In this document: positions 24,132 through 33,978 of the stretch, piece by piece
Position numbering within the stretch: position 1 is the first letter of the stretch
How the letters are laid out: every line of letters begins with the position of its first letter
NCBI GenBank assembly: GCA_045652465.1
Contig: JAZRUI010000010.1
Coordinates: forward strand, 1 to 64,000
DNA length: 64,000 bases
Direction of reading: 5' to 3'
From: SIG589 sp045652465
GTDB lineage: Bacteria; Bacillota; Clostridia; Oscillospirales; Acutalibacteraceae
Program-made: the position numbers and the translations under genes
The notes under the pieces: generated by a model
The model's input: only the letters and a program-made list of their open reading frames with translations
The model's database searches: none
Told to the model about the DNA's origin: nothing

Positions 24132-25808
24132 TTAGAATAAGCCGGTAATCTTTCCGTCGGCATCAACATCGATGCGTTCAGCAGCCGGAGATTTGGGCAA
24201 GCCGGGCATTGTAAGAATATCGCCGGTAAGAACAACGATAAATCCTGCGCCTGCGGAAATCTTAACATTTTTAACGGTAACGGTAAAGTCTTCGGGTGCA
24301 CCTAATTTGGTGGGGTCATCCGAGAAACTATACTGAGTTTTAGCAATACAAACGGGGCATTTATCAAATCCGAGAGCGGTTAACTGCTCGATTTGCTTTT
24401 TAGCTGCGGGAAGAACATTTATGCCGTTTCCGCCATAAACCTTTTTAACAACAGCCTCAATCTTATCCTCGATTGTACCGTCGAGCTCATAGGAGAAGGT
24501 GAAGTCGCCCTTTTCCTCTTCGCAAAGACGAACAACCTCACGAGCGAGGTCTTCGCCGCCCTTGCCGCCTTCAGCCCAAACATTCGAAAGAACGGTGTTA
24601 ACGCCGATTTCTTTGCACTTTGCAATTATGAAGTCGATTTCCTTATCGGTATCGGTCGGGAAACGGTTAACTGCAACAACGCAAGGAAGCTTATAAACAT
24701 TGCTGATGTTGGAAACATGACGCAAGAGGTTGGGTATTCCCTTTTCAAGTGCGGCAAGGTCTTCATCAGCGAGCTGATTCTTTGCAAGACCGCCATGCAT
24801 CTTAAGAGCACGAACTGTTGCAACAACAACAACTGCATCGGGAGTGAGTCCTGCCATACGGCACTTAATGTCGAGAAATTTTTCAGCACCAAGGTCAGCA
24901 CCGAAGCCTGCTTCAGTAATGGTATAGTCACCCATCTTAAGAGCAAGTTTGGTTGCCATAACCGAGTTACAGCCATGAGCAATGTTAGCGAAGGGACCGC
25001 CATGAACAAATGCGGGGGTGCCTTCAAGGGTTTGAACGAGGTTGGGTTTGAGAGCTTCCTTAAGCAAAACGGTCATAGCGCCTGCAGCCTTAAGTTGTCC
25101 GCAGGTTACGGGCTTATCATCATAGGTATAACCAACGATGATGCGAGAGAGACGCTCTTTCAAGTCGCTTATGGAATTGGAAAGGCAAAGAATAGCCATA
25201 ATTTCGCTTGCAACGGTAATATCAAAGCCGTCCTCACGCGGAACACCGTTTGCCTTGCCGCCCATTCCGTCAACAACGAAGCGAAGCTGACGGTCGTTCA
25301 TATCAACGCAACGCTTCCAGGTTATCTTGCGAACATCGATTCCAAGAGCGTTACCCTGCTGGATATGGTTATCAAGCATGGCAGCAAGAAGGTTGTTTGC
25401 AGCGCCGATAGCATGGAAGTCGCCGGTGAAGTGAAGGTTAATGTCCTCCATGGGAACAACCTGAGCATATCCGCCGCCTGCGGCACCGCCCTTAACGCCG
25501 AAAACGGGTCCTAAAGAGGGCTCACGAAGGGCAACGGTTACATCCTTGCCTATGCGGCGAAGACCATCAGCAAGACCGATGGTTGTTGTTGTTTTGCCCT
25601 CGCCTGCAGGAGTGGGAGTAATGGCGGTAACCAAAATGAGCTTACCATCCTTGCGGTCGGTTTCATTCAAAAGAGATAAATCAATCTTTGCCTTGTATTT
25701 ACCATACTGCTCAATATATTTTTCATCAACATGAGCAGTTGCAGCGATTTCGCCAATGGGTTTCATTTGGCAGGACTGAGCAATTTCAATATCAGATAAG
25801 TATGCCAT
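24132..25808 (-). CDS. fhs: Formate-tetrahydrofolate ligase
   Basis: Fhs makes 10-formyl-tetrahydrofolate from formate, ATP and tetrahydrofolate. The 558 residues carry the P-loop-like TPTPAGEGKTTTTIGL (about 64-79), GAAGGGYAQVVPMEDINLHFTGD and the folate-site tail. The ATG at 25808 is preferred to 25814 for spacing from AAAGGAGA. It is the last gene of the nucleotide superoperon, 12 bases after glyA. Its product is the formyl donor for PurN and for the AICAR transformylase in the same operon, which makes the position meaningful. Confidence 0.97.
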   Translation of the reverse strand: MAYLSDIEIAQSCQMKPIGEIAATAHVDEKYIEQYGKYKAKIDLSLLNETDRKDGKLILVTAITPTPAGEGKTTTTIGLADGLRRIGKDVTVALREPSLGPVFGVKGGAAGGGYAQVVPMEDINLHFTGDFHAIGAANNLLAAMLDNHIQQGNALGIDVRKITWKRCVDMNDRQLRFVVDGMGGKANGVPREDGFDITVASEIMAILCLSNSISDLKERLSRIIVGYTYDDKPVTCGQLKAAGAMTVLLKEALKPNLVQTLEGTPAFVHGGPFANIAHGCNSVMATKLALKMGDYTITEAGFGADLGAEKFLDIKCRMAGLTPDAVVVVATVRALKMHGGLAKNQLADEDLAALEKGIPNLLRHVSNISNVYKLPCVVAVNRFPTDTDKEIDFIIAKCKEIGVNTVLSNVWAEGGKGGEDLAREVVRLCEEEKGDFTFSYELDGTIEDKIEAVVKKVYGGNGINVLPAAKKQIEQLTALGFDKCPVCIAKTQYSFSDDPTKLGAPEDFTVTVKNVKISAGAGFIVVLTGDILTMPGLPKSPAAERIDVDADGKITGLF

Positions 25809-25820
25809 TTTCATTCTCCT

Positions 25821-27056
25821 TTAATAAATCGGGAATTTAGCGCAAAGTTCTTGAACCTCGCGGGAAACTCGTTCCTTATTACCCTCAAAATCTTCAATGA
25901 TGTCAGCAATCCAATCAGCGATAAGCTTCATTTCAGGTTCTTTGAAGCCGCGGGTTGTTACAGCAGGGGTTCCGATACGAACACCGCTTGTTACAAACGG
26001 GCTTTGCGGGTCATTCGGGATGGTGTTCTTATTAGCGGTAATATGAACCTCATCGAGTCTATGCTCGAGTTCTTTACCGGTAATACCTGTATCAACGAGG
26101 TTTAAAAGCATTAGATGGTTATCGGTTCCATCAGAAACAATTTTAATTCCGCGCTGCTTGAGTCCCTCGCAAAGAACGGCTGCGTTCTTAACGATTTGTT
26201 CGCCATAAGCCTTAAAGTCATCACTTAATGCCTCGCCGAGAGCAACAGCCTTGGCTGCGATAATGTGCATCAAAGGACCACCCTGAGTTCCGGGGAAAAC
26301 AGCCTTGTCGATTTGCTTTGCAAGTTCCTCACGGCAAAGAATCATACCGCCACGAGGACCGCGAAGGGTTTTATGGGTTGTTGTTGTTACAACATCGGCA
26401 TAGGGCACGGGAGAAGGATGAACGCCTGCAGCGATAAGACCTGCAATATGAGCCATATCAACCATTAAATAGGCGCCAACTGCATCAGCAATCTCGCGGC
26501 AACGAGCGAAATCAATAACTCTGGAATATGCGCTTGCGCCAACAACGATAAGCTTGGGCTGGCATTCCTTAGCGATGCGCTCCATTTCATCATAATCAAT
26601 CATCTCGGTTTCATCGTTAACGCCATAAGGAACGATGTTGAAATATTTACCCGAAATGTTAACGGGAGAACCATGGGACAAGTGACCTCCCTGCTGGAGG
26701 TTCATGCCCATTACGGTATCGCCCGGCTGAAGCAGCGCAAAGAAAACAGCGAGGTTTGCGTTTGCGCCACTATGGGGCTGAACATTGGCATGGTCAGCGC
26801 CGAAGAGCTCGCAAGCACGCTTGCGAGCGATTTCTTCAACAATGTCAACACACTGGCAACCGCCATAATATCGTTTGGAAGGATAGCCTTCGGCATATTT
26901 ATTGGTTAAAACACCGCCCGCTGCAAGTAAAACAGCCTTGGAAACAATGTTTTCTGAAGCGATAAGTTCAATATTATGCTGCTGGCGCTCAAGTTCAAGG
27001 GCGCAGCCCTCGGCTACAGCGGCATCATAATTCTTGAGTTCTTCAAAGAAATTCAT
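25821..27056 (-). CDS. glyA: Serine hydroxymethyltransferase
   Basis: GlyA converts serine and tetrahydrofolate to glycine and methylene-tetrahydrofolate with pyridoxal phosphate. The 411 residues include ELIASENIVS, YAEGYPSKRYYGGC, QPHSGANAN, VDMAHIAGLIAAG and VTTTTHKTLRGPRGG with the PLP lysine at 229. In this operon it supplies both glycine (used by PurD) and one-carbon units. It starts 15 bases after purL, with GGAG before the ATG. Confidence 0.97.
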   Translation of the reverse strand: MNFFEELKNYDAAVAEGCALELERQQHNIELIASENIVSKAVLLAAGGVLTNKYAEGYPSKRYYGGCQCVDIVEEIARKRACELFGADHANVQPHSGANANLAVFFALLQPGDTVMGMNLQQGGHLSHGSPVNISGKYFNIVPYGVNDETEMIDYDEMERIAKECQPKLIVVGASAYSRVIDFARCREIADAVGAYLMVDMAHIAGLIAAGVHPSPVPYADVVTTTTHKTLRGPRGGMILCREELAKQIDKAVFPGTQGGPLMHIIAAKAVALGEALSDDFKAYGEQIVKNAAVLCEGLKQRGIKIVSDGTDNHLMLLNLVDTGITGKELEHRLDEVHITANKNTIPNDPQSPFVTSGVRIGTPAVTTRGFKEPEMKLIADWIADIIEDFEGNKERVSREVQELCAKFPIY

Positions 27057-27071
27057 TAGCCAAATTCTCCT

Positions 27072-30000
27072 TTACTTAAAATAGCGAACTGCCGATTCGA
27101 ACATACGAATATCGTAGTTACCGGGTACATTCTTATAAAGACCCGAGCCGATACGCTCACTGTGACCCATCTTACCGAATACTCTACCGTCGGGCGAAGT
27201 GATACCCTCGATAGCATACATCGAATCGTTGGGATTGAAATGAACATCGCTGGTAGCGTTGCCATCAAGGTCAACATACTGGGTTGCAATTTGACCGTTG
27301 GCGGCAAGCTGCTTTATAAGTTCTTCGCTTGCAAGGAATCTACCCTCACCATGCGAAATCGGAACATTATAGATATCGCCAACCTCGGTAAGTGCGAGCC
27401 AGGGCGACTTATTAGAAGCAACACGGGTGCGAACAATGCGCGACTGGTGGCGTGCAATAGTGTTAAATGTTAATGTGGGGCAGTTTTCATCGGTATCGAT
27501 AATCTCACCGTAAGGTACAAGGCCAAGCTTAATGAGAGCCTGGAAACCGTTACAAATACCACACATAAGACCATCACGATTCTTAAGCAAATCATGAACG
27601 CCTTCCTTAACTGCGGCGTTGCGGAAGAATGCAGTTATGAACTTACCACTTCCGTCAGGCTCGTCGCCGCCCGAGAAGCCGCCGGGGATGAATACCATTT
27701 GGGCGGTCTTGAGTTCGTTTGCAAAGCGTTCAACGCTTGCTTGAATGCCCGAAGCCGAAAGGTTGTTGATAACAATAATTTCAGGCTCGGCACCTGCATC
27801 GCGCATTACCTTTGCACTGTCAAACTCACAGTTGGTTCCGGGGAATGCGGGAATAATAACCTTGGGTTTGGCAACCTTGATAGCAGGAGCATGGCGCTCG
27901 GTTGCCTTATATTCGAAGTTCTCCATGGGAGTCTTGCGGTCGGCAATGTTGCAGCTGTAAACGCTCTCGAGCTTGTTCTCATAGGCGTTCAAAACATTCT
28001 CAAGCGAAACGCTTTCAGCACCGAACGACATCTTGCCGTCATCGGTTACAACGCCGATATAATCAGCATCGATTTCCTCGGTTGCTTCGATAACGAATGC
28101 GCCATAGGAATAGCCGAATATACCATCAAGGTCGATGTTTTCAAACTTGAATCCAAGTCCGTTACCGAATGCCATCTTCATAACGGCCTCGCCGATACCG
28201 CCAAGTCCGGGAGTGTAAACCGAAACGGCTTTGCCCGAACGCATAAGAGCGGTTACCTTATTGAAGGTTTCAATAAGAGAATCGGTCTTGGGAAGGTTGT
28301 TATCATCAAACTCGGGGCGAACAACATAAACCTTGTTGCCTGCCTTTTTGAATTCGGGAGAAACGATATCCCCTACCTTCTCGGTTGTTACGGCGAAGGA
28401 AACGAGAGTCGGAGGAACATCGAGGTCCTCGAAGGAGCCGCTCATGGAGTCCTTACCGCCGATAGAACCGATTCCGAGTTCTTTTTGAGCCTTAAATGCG
28501 CCAAGGAGAGCTGCCAAGGGTTGACCCCAACGCTTGCCATCCTTGCCGGGATGCGGGAAATATTCTTGGAATGTTAAATAAACATCTTCGAATTTAGCGC
28601 CGGTTGCGATAAGCTTGCAAACCGATTCAACAACTGCTAAATATGCGCCATGATAGGGGCTTTGCTCGGTTAAGAAGGGATTATAACCCCAAGACATAAG
28701 CGAGCAATCATCGGTATGCTTCTTTTCAACCGAGATTTTTTGAACCATTGCCTGGATGGGGGTTAACTGATTCTTACCGCCGAATGGCATCAAAACAGTT
28801 CCTGCACCAATGGTCGAGTCAAAACGCTCGGAAAGTCCGCGCTTGGAGCAAATGTTAAGGTCGGTTGCCATCTTTTCAATGTTCTCGGCAAAAGAGCCTT
28901 CAACCTTTTGTTCCTTTAAAGCGGGAGCTGCGGGAGTTATAGCAATGTGCTTTTCAGCACCGTTGGAATTTAAGAATTCACGGCTGATATCAACAATCTT
29001 CTTGCCGTTCCAGTTCATAACGAGGCGAGCCTCTTCCTTTACAACAGCAACGGGGCAAGCGTTAAGATTTTCTTCAGCGGCGAGTTTTAGGAAGGCATCA
29101 ACATTTTCCTTCTCAACAACTACAGCCATTCTTTCCTGCGATTCGCTGATTGCGAGCTCGGTTCCATCAAGACCTTCATACTTCTTGGGAACTGCGTTTA
29201 AGTCAATCTCAAGACCGTCAGCAAGCTCACCGATAGCAACCGAAACGCCGCCTGCACCAAAGTCGTTGCAGCGCTTAATCATACGGGTTGCAGTCTTGTT
29301 GCGGAAAAGGCGCTGGAGCTTGCGCTCTTCGGGAGCATTACCCTTTTGAACCTCGGCACCGCAGGTTTCAACCGACTGTGCGTTATGAGCCTTGGAAGAA
29401 CCTGTTGCACCGCCGATACCGTCGCGACCTGTTGCGCCACCCAAAAGGATAACTATATCGCCCGGTGCGGGAACCTCACGGCGAACATTTTCAGCAGGAG
29501 CAGCAGCTATAACTGCGCCGATTTCCATACGCTTTGCGGCATAGCCAGGATGATAGATTTCATCAACAATGCCGGTTGCAAGACCGATTTGGTTACCATA
29601 GGAGGAATAACCTGCAGCAGCGGTTGTTACAATCTTGCGCTGCGGCAATTTGCCCTTAATGGTTTCGCTAACGGGCTTTAACGGGTCAGCTGCACCTGTA
29701 ACGCGCATTGCACCATAAACATAAGAACGGCCCGAAAGCGGATCGCGAATTGCGCCACCGATACAGGTTGCGGCGCCACCAAAGGGTTCGATTTCGGTGG
29801 GATGGTTATGGGTTTCATTTTTGAAGAGCAAAAGCCAAGGCTCGGTAACACCATCAACATCAACATCGATTTTAACGGTGCAAGCATTGATTTCTTCGGA
29901 TTCATCAAGCTTGTCGAGCTTGCCCTTGGTTTTCAAATATTTAACAGCAACGGTTGCAAGATCCATAAGGCAAATCGGCTTGGTGCGACCAAGCTCCTTG

Positions 30001-30755
30001 CGAACCGCAATATATTCATCATAGGCTGCCTGCAAAAGTTCATCCTCAAACTTAACCGAATCAATGGTTGTTAAGAATGTGGTGTGACGGCAGTGGTCAG
30101 ACCAATAAGTATCGATCATGCGAATTTCGGTGATGGTCGGGTCGCGATGCTCGGATTTGAAGTAATCCTGACAAAATGCGATATCATCAGCATCCATAGC
30201 AAGACCATAATCACGAACAAAATCCTCAAGGCCCTTGCGGTCAAGCTCAATGAAACCGTCGAGAGTGCGAACGGTTGTGGGAACCTCATAGTTAACCTTT
30301 AAGGTTTCAGGCTTATCTAAGGTTGCCTCGCGAGCTTCAACGGGGTTGATAACATACTTTTTAATTTCAGCAATATCAGCATCGCTTAAATTTCCATAGA
30401 GCGCATAAACCTTTGCGGTACGGATTAAGGGACGCTCGCCCTGCGAGATGATTTGGATGCACTGCGCGGCGGAGTCAGCGCGCTGGTCAAACTGACCGGG
30501 CAAGAACTCAACTGCGAAGGTTATAGCATTACCTAAATCAGCCTCGGCAGAAGCAATATCGAGCTGGGGCTCGGAAAAAACAGTTTTAATTGCATAATCG
30601 AAGAGTTCTTCGGTTATGTTTTCAGCATCATAACGGTTGAGAATACGAATATCCTCAAGAGCTTCAATGCCGAGCAGGGTTTTCGCATCCGAGATAAGAG
30701 CTTTAGCCTCGTTTGCGAGTTCCTTTTTCTTTTCAACAAATACTCTATAAACCAC
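27072..30755 (-). CDS. purL: Phosphoribosylformylglycinamidine synthase, long single-chain form
   Basis: This enzyme converts FGAR to FGAM with glutamine and ATP (step 4 of IMP synthesis). At 1227 residues it is the large clostridial form that joins an N-terminal PurS-like part, two AIRS-type ATPase halves and a C-terminal glutaminase. Seen are SDHCRHTTF (about 230), NETHNHPTEIEPFGGAATCIGG (about 312-330), GGKDSMSG (about 770) and the glutaminase PAFPGTNCEFDS, with nucleophile Cys in MCGICNGFQAL and a GEGRF His/Glu region. No separate purS or purQ is needed. It starts 2 bases before the purD stop region. Confidence 0.96.
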   Translation of the reverse strand: MVYRVFVEKKKELANEAKALISDAKTLLGIEALEDIRILNRYDAENITEELFDYAIKTVFSEPQLDIASAEADLGNAITFAVEFLPGQFDQRADSAAQCIQIISQGERPLIRTAKVYALYGNLSDADIAEIKKYVINPVEAREATLDKPETLKVNYEVPTTVRTLDGFIELDRKGLEDFVRDYGLAMDADDIAFCQDYFKSEHRDPTITEIRMIDTYWSDHCRHTTFLTTIDSVKFEDELLQAAYDEYIAVRKELGRTKPICLMDLATVAVKYLKTKGKLDKLDESEEINACTVKIDVDVDGVTEPWLLLFKNETHNHPTEIEPFGGAATCIGGAIRDPLSGRSYVYGAMRVTGAADPLKPVSETIKGKLPQRKIVTTAAAGYSSYGNQIGLATGIVDEIYHPGYAAKRMEIGAVIAAAPAENVRREVPAPGDIVILLGGATGRDGIGGATGSSKAHNAQSVETCGAEVQKGNAPEERKLQRLFRNKTATRMIKRCNDFGAGGVSVAIGELADGLEIDLNAVPKKYEGLDGTELAISESQERMAVVVEKENVDAFLKLAAEENLNACPVAVVKEEARLVMNWNGKKIVDISREFLNSNGAEKHIAITPAAPALKEQKVEGSFAENIEKMATDLNICSKRGLSERFDSTIGAGTVLMPFGGKNQLTPIQAMVQKISVEKKHTDDCSLMSWGYNPFLTEQSPYHGAYLAVVESVCKLIATGAKFEDVYLTFQEYFPHPGKDGKRWGQPLAALLGAFKAQKELGIGSIGGKDSMSGSFEDLDVPPTLVSFAVTTEKVGDIVSPEFKKAGNKVYVVRPEFDDNNLPKTDSLIETFNKVTALMRSGKAVSVYTPGLGGIGEAVMKMAFGNGLGFKFENIDLDGIFGYSYGAFVIEATEEIDADYIGVVTDDGKMSFGAESVSLENVLNAYENKLESVYSCNIADRKTPMENFEYKATERHAPAIKVAKPKVIIPAFPGTNCEFDSAKVMRDAGAEPEIIVINNLSASGIQASVERFANELKTAQMVFIPGGFSGGDEPDGSGKFITAFFRNAAVKEGVHDLLKNRDGLMCGICNGFQALIKLGLVPYGEIIDTDENCPTLTFNTIARHQSRIVRTRVASNKSPWLALTEVGDIYNVPISHGEGRFLASEELIKQLAANGQIATQYVDLDGNATSDVHFNPNDSMYAIEGITSPDGRVFGKMGHSERIGSGLYKNVPGNYDIRMFESAVRYFK

Positions 30756-30757
30756 TT

Positions 30758-32029
30758 TTATTCCTCCATAGTTGCCATTAGCGCTTTTTTGCCAATATCG
30801 TTACGATAATATGCATTTCCAAAATTGATTTGTTTAACAAGGTCATAAGCCGATTCAACAGCCTTTTCGAGGGTTTCGGCGGTTGCGGTTGCACCAAGGA
30901 CTCTACCACCCGAAGTAAGCAGTTTGCCATCCTTTAATTCAGCACCAGCAACATAAACCTTGTTGGAAATCTCCTCGGGAATGGTTATCTCATATCCCTT
31001 TTCATATGCCTGCGGATAGCCGTTTGAAGCCATAATAACGCAGCAAGCATTTTCATTCTTCCACTTAACCTCGATATCGGCAAGGGTTTCATTTGTTACC
31101 GCCTGCATAACTGTCAGCAAATCACTGTCAAGAAGCGGCAAAACAACCTGAGTTTCGGGGTCGCCGAAACGGCAGTTGTATTCAATAACTTTGGGTCCGT
31201 TAGGAGTTAGCATTAGGCCGAAATAGAGGCAGCCCTTGAAGGGTCTTCCCTCGGCGTTCATAGCATTAACGGTAGGCAGGAAAATCTTTTCCATACATTC
31301 CGCAGCAATAGTTTCGGTGTAGTAGGGGTTGGGAGCAACAGTTCCCATGCCGCCGGTATTAAGTCCTGTATCGTTGTCCCCCGCTCTCTTATGGTCCATT
31401 GAAGAAACCATAGGAGCAACGGTTTTGCTATCAGTAAAGCAAAGGACTGAAACCTCAGGACCGGTCAAGAATTCTTCAATAACGATGCGGTCGCCGCTCT
31501 TGCCGAACTGCTTATCCTCCATGATGGAGCGAACGGCATCAACTGCCTCCTCGCGAGTCATAGCTATGATAACGCCCTTGCCGAGAGCAAGACCGTCAGC
31601 CTTAACAACGGTTGGAATGGGAGCAGTTTTTAAATATTCAATAGCCGCCTCGCAGTTATCGAAAACCTCGTATTCAGCGGTGGGAATGTTATATTTGCGC
31701 ATAAGGTTCTTGGAAAAGACCTTACTTCCCTCAATAATCGCGGCGTTAGCGCGAGGACCGAAGCAGGGTATTCCCTTTTCCTCGAGCGCATCAACGCAAC
31801 CGAGAACCAACGGGTCATCGGGCGCTACAACAGCATAGTCGATTTTATTTTCAAGCGCAAATTCAACTATTTTTTCTGTTTCCTTTGCGCCGATGTTAAC
31901 ACAAACCGCATCCGCAGCAATGCCGCCGTTTCCGGGCAGGGCAAAAATCTCGGTTACCGATTTGTTTTCTTTAATTTTCTTAACGATAGCGTGTTCTCTA
32001 CCGCCACCGCCTACAACCAAAACCTTCAT
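30758..32029 (-). CDS. purD: Phosphoribosylamine-glycine ligase
   Basis: PurD makes GAR from phosphoribosylamine, glycine and ATP (step 2). The 423 residues begin MKVLVVGGGGREHAI and continue with the ATP-grasp elements VVKADGLALGKGV, NTGGMG and NCRFGDPETQ, all family signatures. The ATG at 32029 follows AAGGAG; a longer reading frame starting at 32053 is not needed. Operon gene between the AICAR transformylase and purL. Confidence 0.96.
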   Translation of the reverse strand: MKVLVVGGGGREHAIVKKIKENKSVTEIFALPGNGGIAADAVCVNIGAKETEKIVEFALENKIDYAVVAPDDPLVLGCVDALEEKGIPCFGPRANAAIIEGSKVFSKNLMRKYNIPTAEYEVFDNCEAAIEYLKTAPIPTVVKADGLALGKGVIIAMTREEAVDAVRSIMEDKQFGKSGDRIVIEEFLTGPEVSVLCFTDSKTVAPMVSSMDHKRAGDNDTGLNTGGMGTVAPNPYYTETIAAECMEKIFLPTVNAMNAEGRPFKGCLYFGLMLTPNGPKVIEYNCRFGDPETQVVLPLLDSDLLTVMQAVTNETLADIEVKWKNENACCVIMASNGYPQAYEKGYEITIPEEISNKVYVAGAELKDGKLLTSGGRVLGATATAETLEKAVESAYDLVKQINFGNAYYRNDIGKKALMATMEE

Positions 32030-32052
32030 TGCTTTCTCCTTCGGGAAAATCA

Positions 32053-33237
32053 TTAATGGTGGAATAAACGCATTCCTGTGAATGCCATTGCCATTCCATA
32101 TTTATTGCAGCAATCGATTACAGCATCATCGCGAATCGAGCCGCCGGGTTCTGCGATATATTTAACGCCGCTCTTCTTTGCGCGCTCGATATTATCGCTG
32201 AACGGGAAGAATGCATCACTTCCAAGGGCAACTCCATCAATAGATGCAAGATATGCTTTTGCTTCTTCATCGGTGAGGGGTTCGGGTCTTTCGGTGAAAT
32301 AACGCTGCCAAACACCATCAGCGCAAACATCTTCTTCGTTTTTATTGATATAACCGTCAATAACATTGTCGCGGTCGGGTCTGCCGATGTCGGACTTGAA
32401 GGGCAAGGAAAGAACCTTATCGTGCTGACGCAAGAACCAAGTGTCGGCCTTGGTGCCTGCAAGGCGGGTGCAGTGGATTCTCGACTGCTGACCTGCGCCA
32501 ACGCCGATAGCCTGTCCGTCAACTGCATAGCAAACCGAGTTGGACTGGGTGTATTTCAAGGTGATGAGCGCAACGATAAGGTCGCGAATTGCGCTCTCGG
32601 GAAGCTCCTTATTATCGGTTACGATATTGGAAAGAAGCTCGCGGTTAATTTCAAAGTTGTTTCTTCCCTGCTCGAAGGTGATGCCATAAACCTGCTTATG
32701 CTCAATAGCATCGGGAACATAGTTCTCATCGATTTCAACGATGTTATAATTTCCGCCGCGCTTGGATTTTAAAATCTCAAGAGCTTCGGGCTCATAGCCG
32801 GGAGCGATGATGCCATCGGATACCTCGCGCTTGATAAGAAGTGCGGTTGTAACATCGCAAACATCCGAAAGAGCAACCCAGTCGCCGAAGGAGCACATTC
32901 TATCGGTGCCGCGGGCGCGGGCATATGCGCAAGCGAGGGGCGAATCATCAAGACCTTCGATATCATCAACAAAGCAAGCCTTCTTAAGCTTATCGGAAAG
33001 CGGAATGCCAACTGCTGCTGATGTCGGGCTTACATGCTTAAAAGAGGTTACAGCGGGAAGGCCTAAAGCAACCTTAAGTTCCTTAACGAGCTGCCAAGAA
33101 TTGAAAGCATCGAGGAAATTGATATAGCCGGGCTTACCGCTTAAAATTTTAATGGGAAGATCGCTTCCATCATGCATGAAAATTTTAGAGGGCTTTTGGT
33201 TGGGGTTGCAACCATACTTAAGTTCGATATCCTTCAT
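32053..33237 (-). CDS. purV: Stand-alone AICAR formyltransferase
   Basis: This protein transfers formyl from 10-formyl-tetrahydrofolate to AICAR (step 9). The 394 residues correspond to the C-terminal transformylase half of PurH: LKYGCNPNQKP at the start, the active-site SFKHVSPTSAAVG with Lys67-His68, GQQSRIHCTRLAG, and SDAFFPFSDNIERA near the end. The N-terminal IMP-cyclohydrolase (MGS-like) half of PurH is absent. A PurO-like cyclohydrolase lies just upstream in the operon, so the two steps are split between two proteins. The stand-alone type is known from some Firmicutes and archaea. Confidence 0.9.
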   Translation of the reverse strand: MKDIELKYGCNPNQKPSKIFMHDGSDLPIKILSGKPGYINFLDAFNSWQLVKELKVALGLPAVTSFKHVSPTSAAVGIPLSDKLKKACFVDDIEGLDDSPLACAYARARGTDRMCSFGDWVALSDVCDVTTALLIKREVSDGIIAPGYEPEALEILKSKRGGNYNIVEIDENYVPDAIEHKQVYGITFEQGRNNFEINRELLSNIVTDNKELPESAIRDLIVALITLKYTQSNSVCYAVDGQAIGVGAGQQSRIHCTRLAGTKADTWFLRQHDKVLSLPFKSDIGRPDRDNVIDGYINKNEEDVCADGVWQRYFTERPEPLTDEEAKAYLASIDGVALGSDAFFPFSDNIERAKKSGVKYIAEPGGSIRDDAVIDCCNKYGMAMAFTGMRLFHH

Positions 33238-33249
33238 TTTTCTTGCTCC

Positions 33250-33966
33250 TTAAACATTTTTATTAACTATTCTGGAATCATATTTTCCAGTTTCTAAATC
33301 TATGTATCTAACGAAGAGAGAAACCTTGTTATCCTCGTTTAAATTCTTCCAAATGAGGTCGGTTAAGGTGTCGATATCAACATCGGGAAGAGTTAAGGTT
33401 TTGGGCTCGCCCTCGAAGCTCGGGAGCGGGTTGCCATCGCATTTATAGGTGTGGATAAACTTTGCCTTACCTGCCAAGGGGTTGGAATATGCAAAGGTGT
33501 ATCTCTGGCAGGAAGAACCATCGCCGTCGGCCGATTTTAAAATCGACATAGCATAGTTCATATCGCCGTTCTCGAGGCGGATGATGCCCGAAATTCGAGG
33601 AGTGAAGTTAGGCATATCATCCTCAAATTCGCGGGTGCGAAGAGCCTGCTCAAATGTCATTTGTCTATCCATCAGCTCATAGATAGTATCGGTTTGGTCG
33701 CCGTTGGTAACGATGGTCTTGTTGCCAAGAACTCTAACGGGAGCATAAATGATGAGGTGGGGGTCAACCATCTTGGACTCATCAAAAGCTTGAGTTCTGA
33801 TGCCCTCGCCGTCCTCAACGAATACGCGGTTACGGCTGTTTTCGCTGCGTCCCATAATGAAATATGCAGTTATAGCCTTTTTACCGTCAGCACTTTTACC
33901 GATGATAATACCTCTACCGTGGTATGCTAAAGAATTAAGTTCATTTTCAATAGTTTTGATTTCCAT
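33250..33966 (-). CDS. IMP cyclohydrolase, PurO-like
   Basis: This protein probably closes FAICAR to IMP, the last step of the pathway. The 238 residues have the archaeal-PurO/Ntn-fold-like layout: YHGRGIIIGKS (about 15-25), AYFIMGRSENSRNRVF (about 33-48), DPHLIIYAP (about 67-75) and NPLAGKAKFIHTYKCDGNPLPSFEG near residue 165-190. It sits between purN and the stand-alone AICAR transformylase, exactly where the missing PurH half is needed. The assignment therefore rests on both sequence pattern and context. Confidence 0.8.
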   Translation of the reverse strand: MEIKTIENELNSLAYHGRGIIIGKSADGKKAITAYFIMGRSENSRNRVFVEDGEGIRTQAFDESKMVDPHLIIYAPVRVLGNKTIVTNGDQTDTIYELMDRQMTFEQALRTREFEDDMPNFTPRISGIIRLENGDMNYAMSILKSADGDGSSCQRYTFAYSNPLAGKAKFIHTYKCDGNPLPSFEGEPKTLTLPDVDIDTLTDLIWKNLNEDNKVSLFVRYIDLETGKYDSRIVNKNV

Positions 33967-33978
33967 CTATAAGCCCTC

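Noticed and set aside
24393..25514. Long plus-strand frame opposite fhs
   Set aside because: It is a mirror frame of the well-supported fhs gene, with no promoter, ribosome binding site or protein family pattern.
27594..28577. Long plus-strand frame opposite purL
   Set aside because: It is a shadow of purL codon usage; the sense-strand gene has unmistakable PurL motifs throughout.
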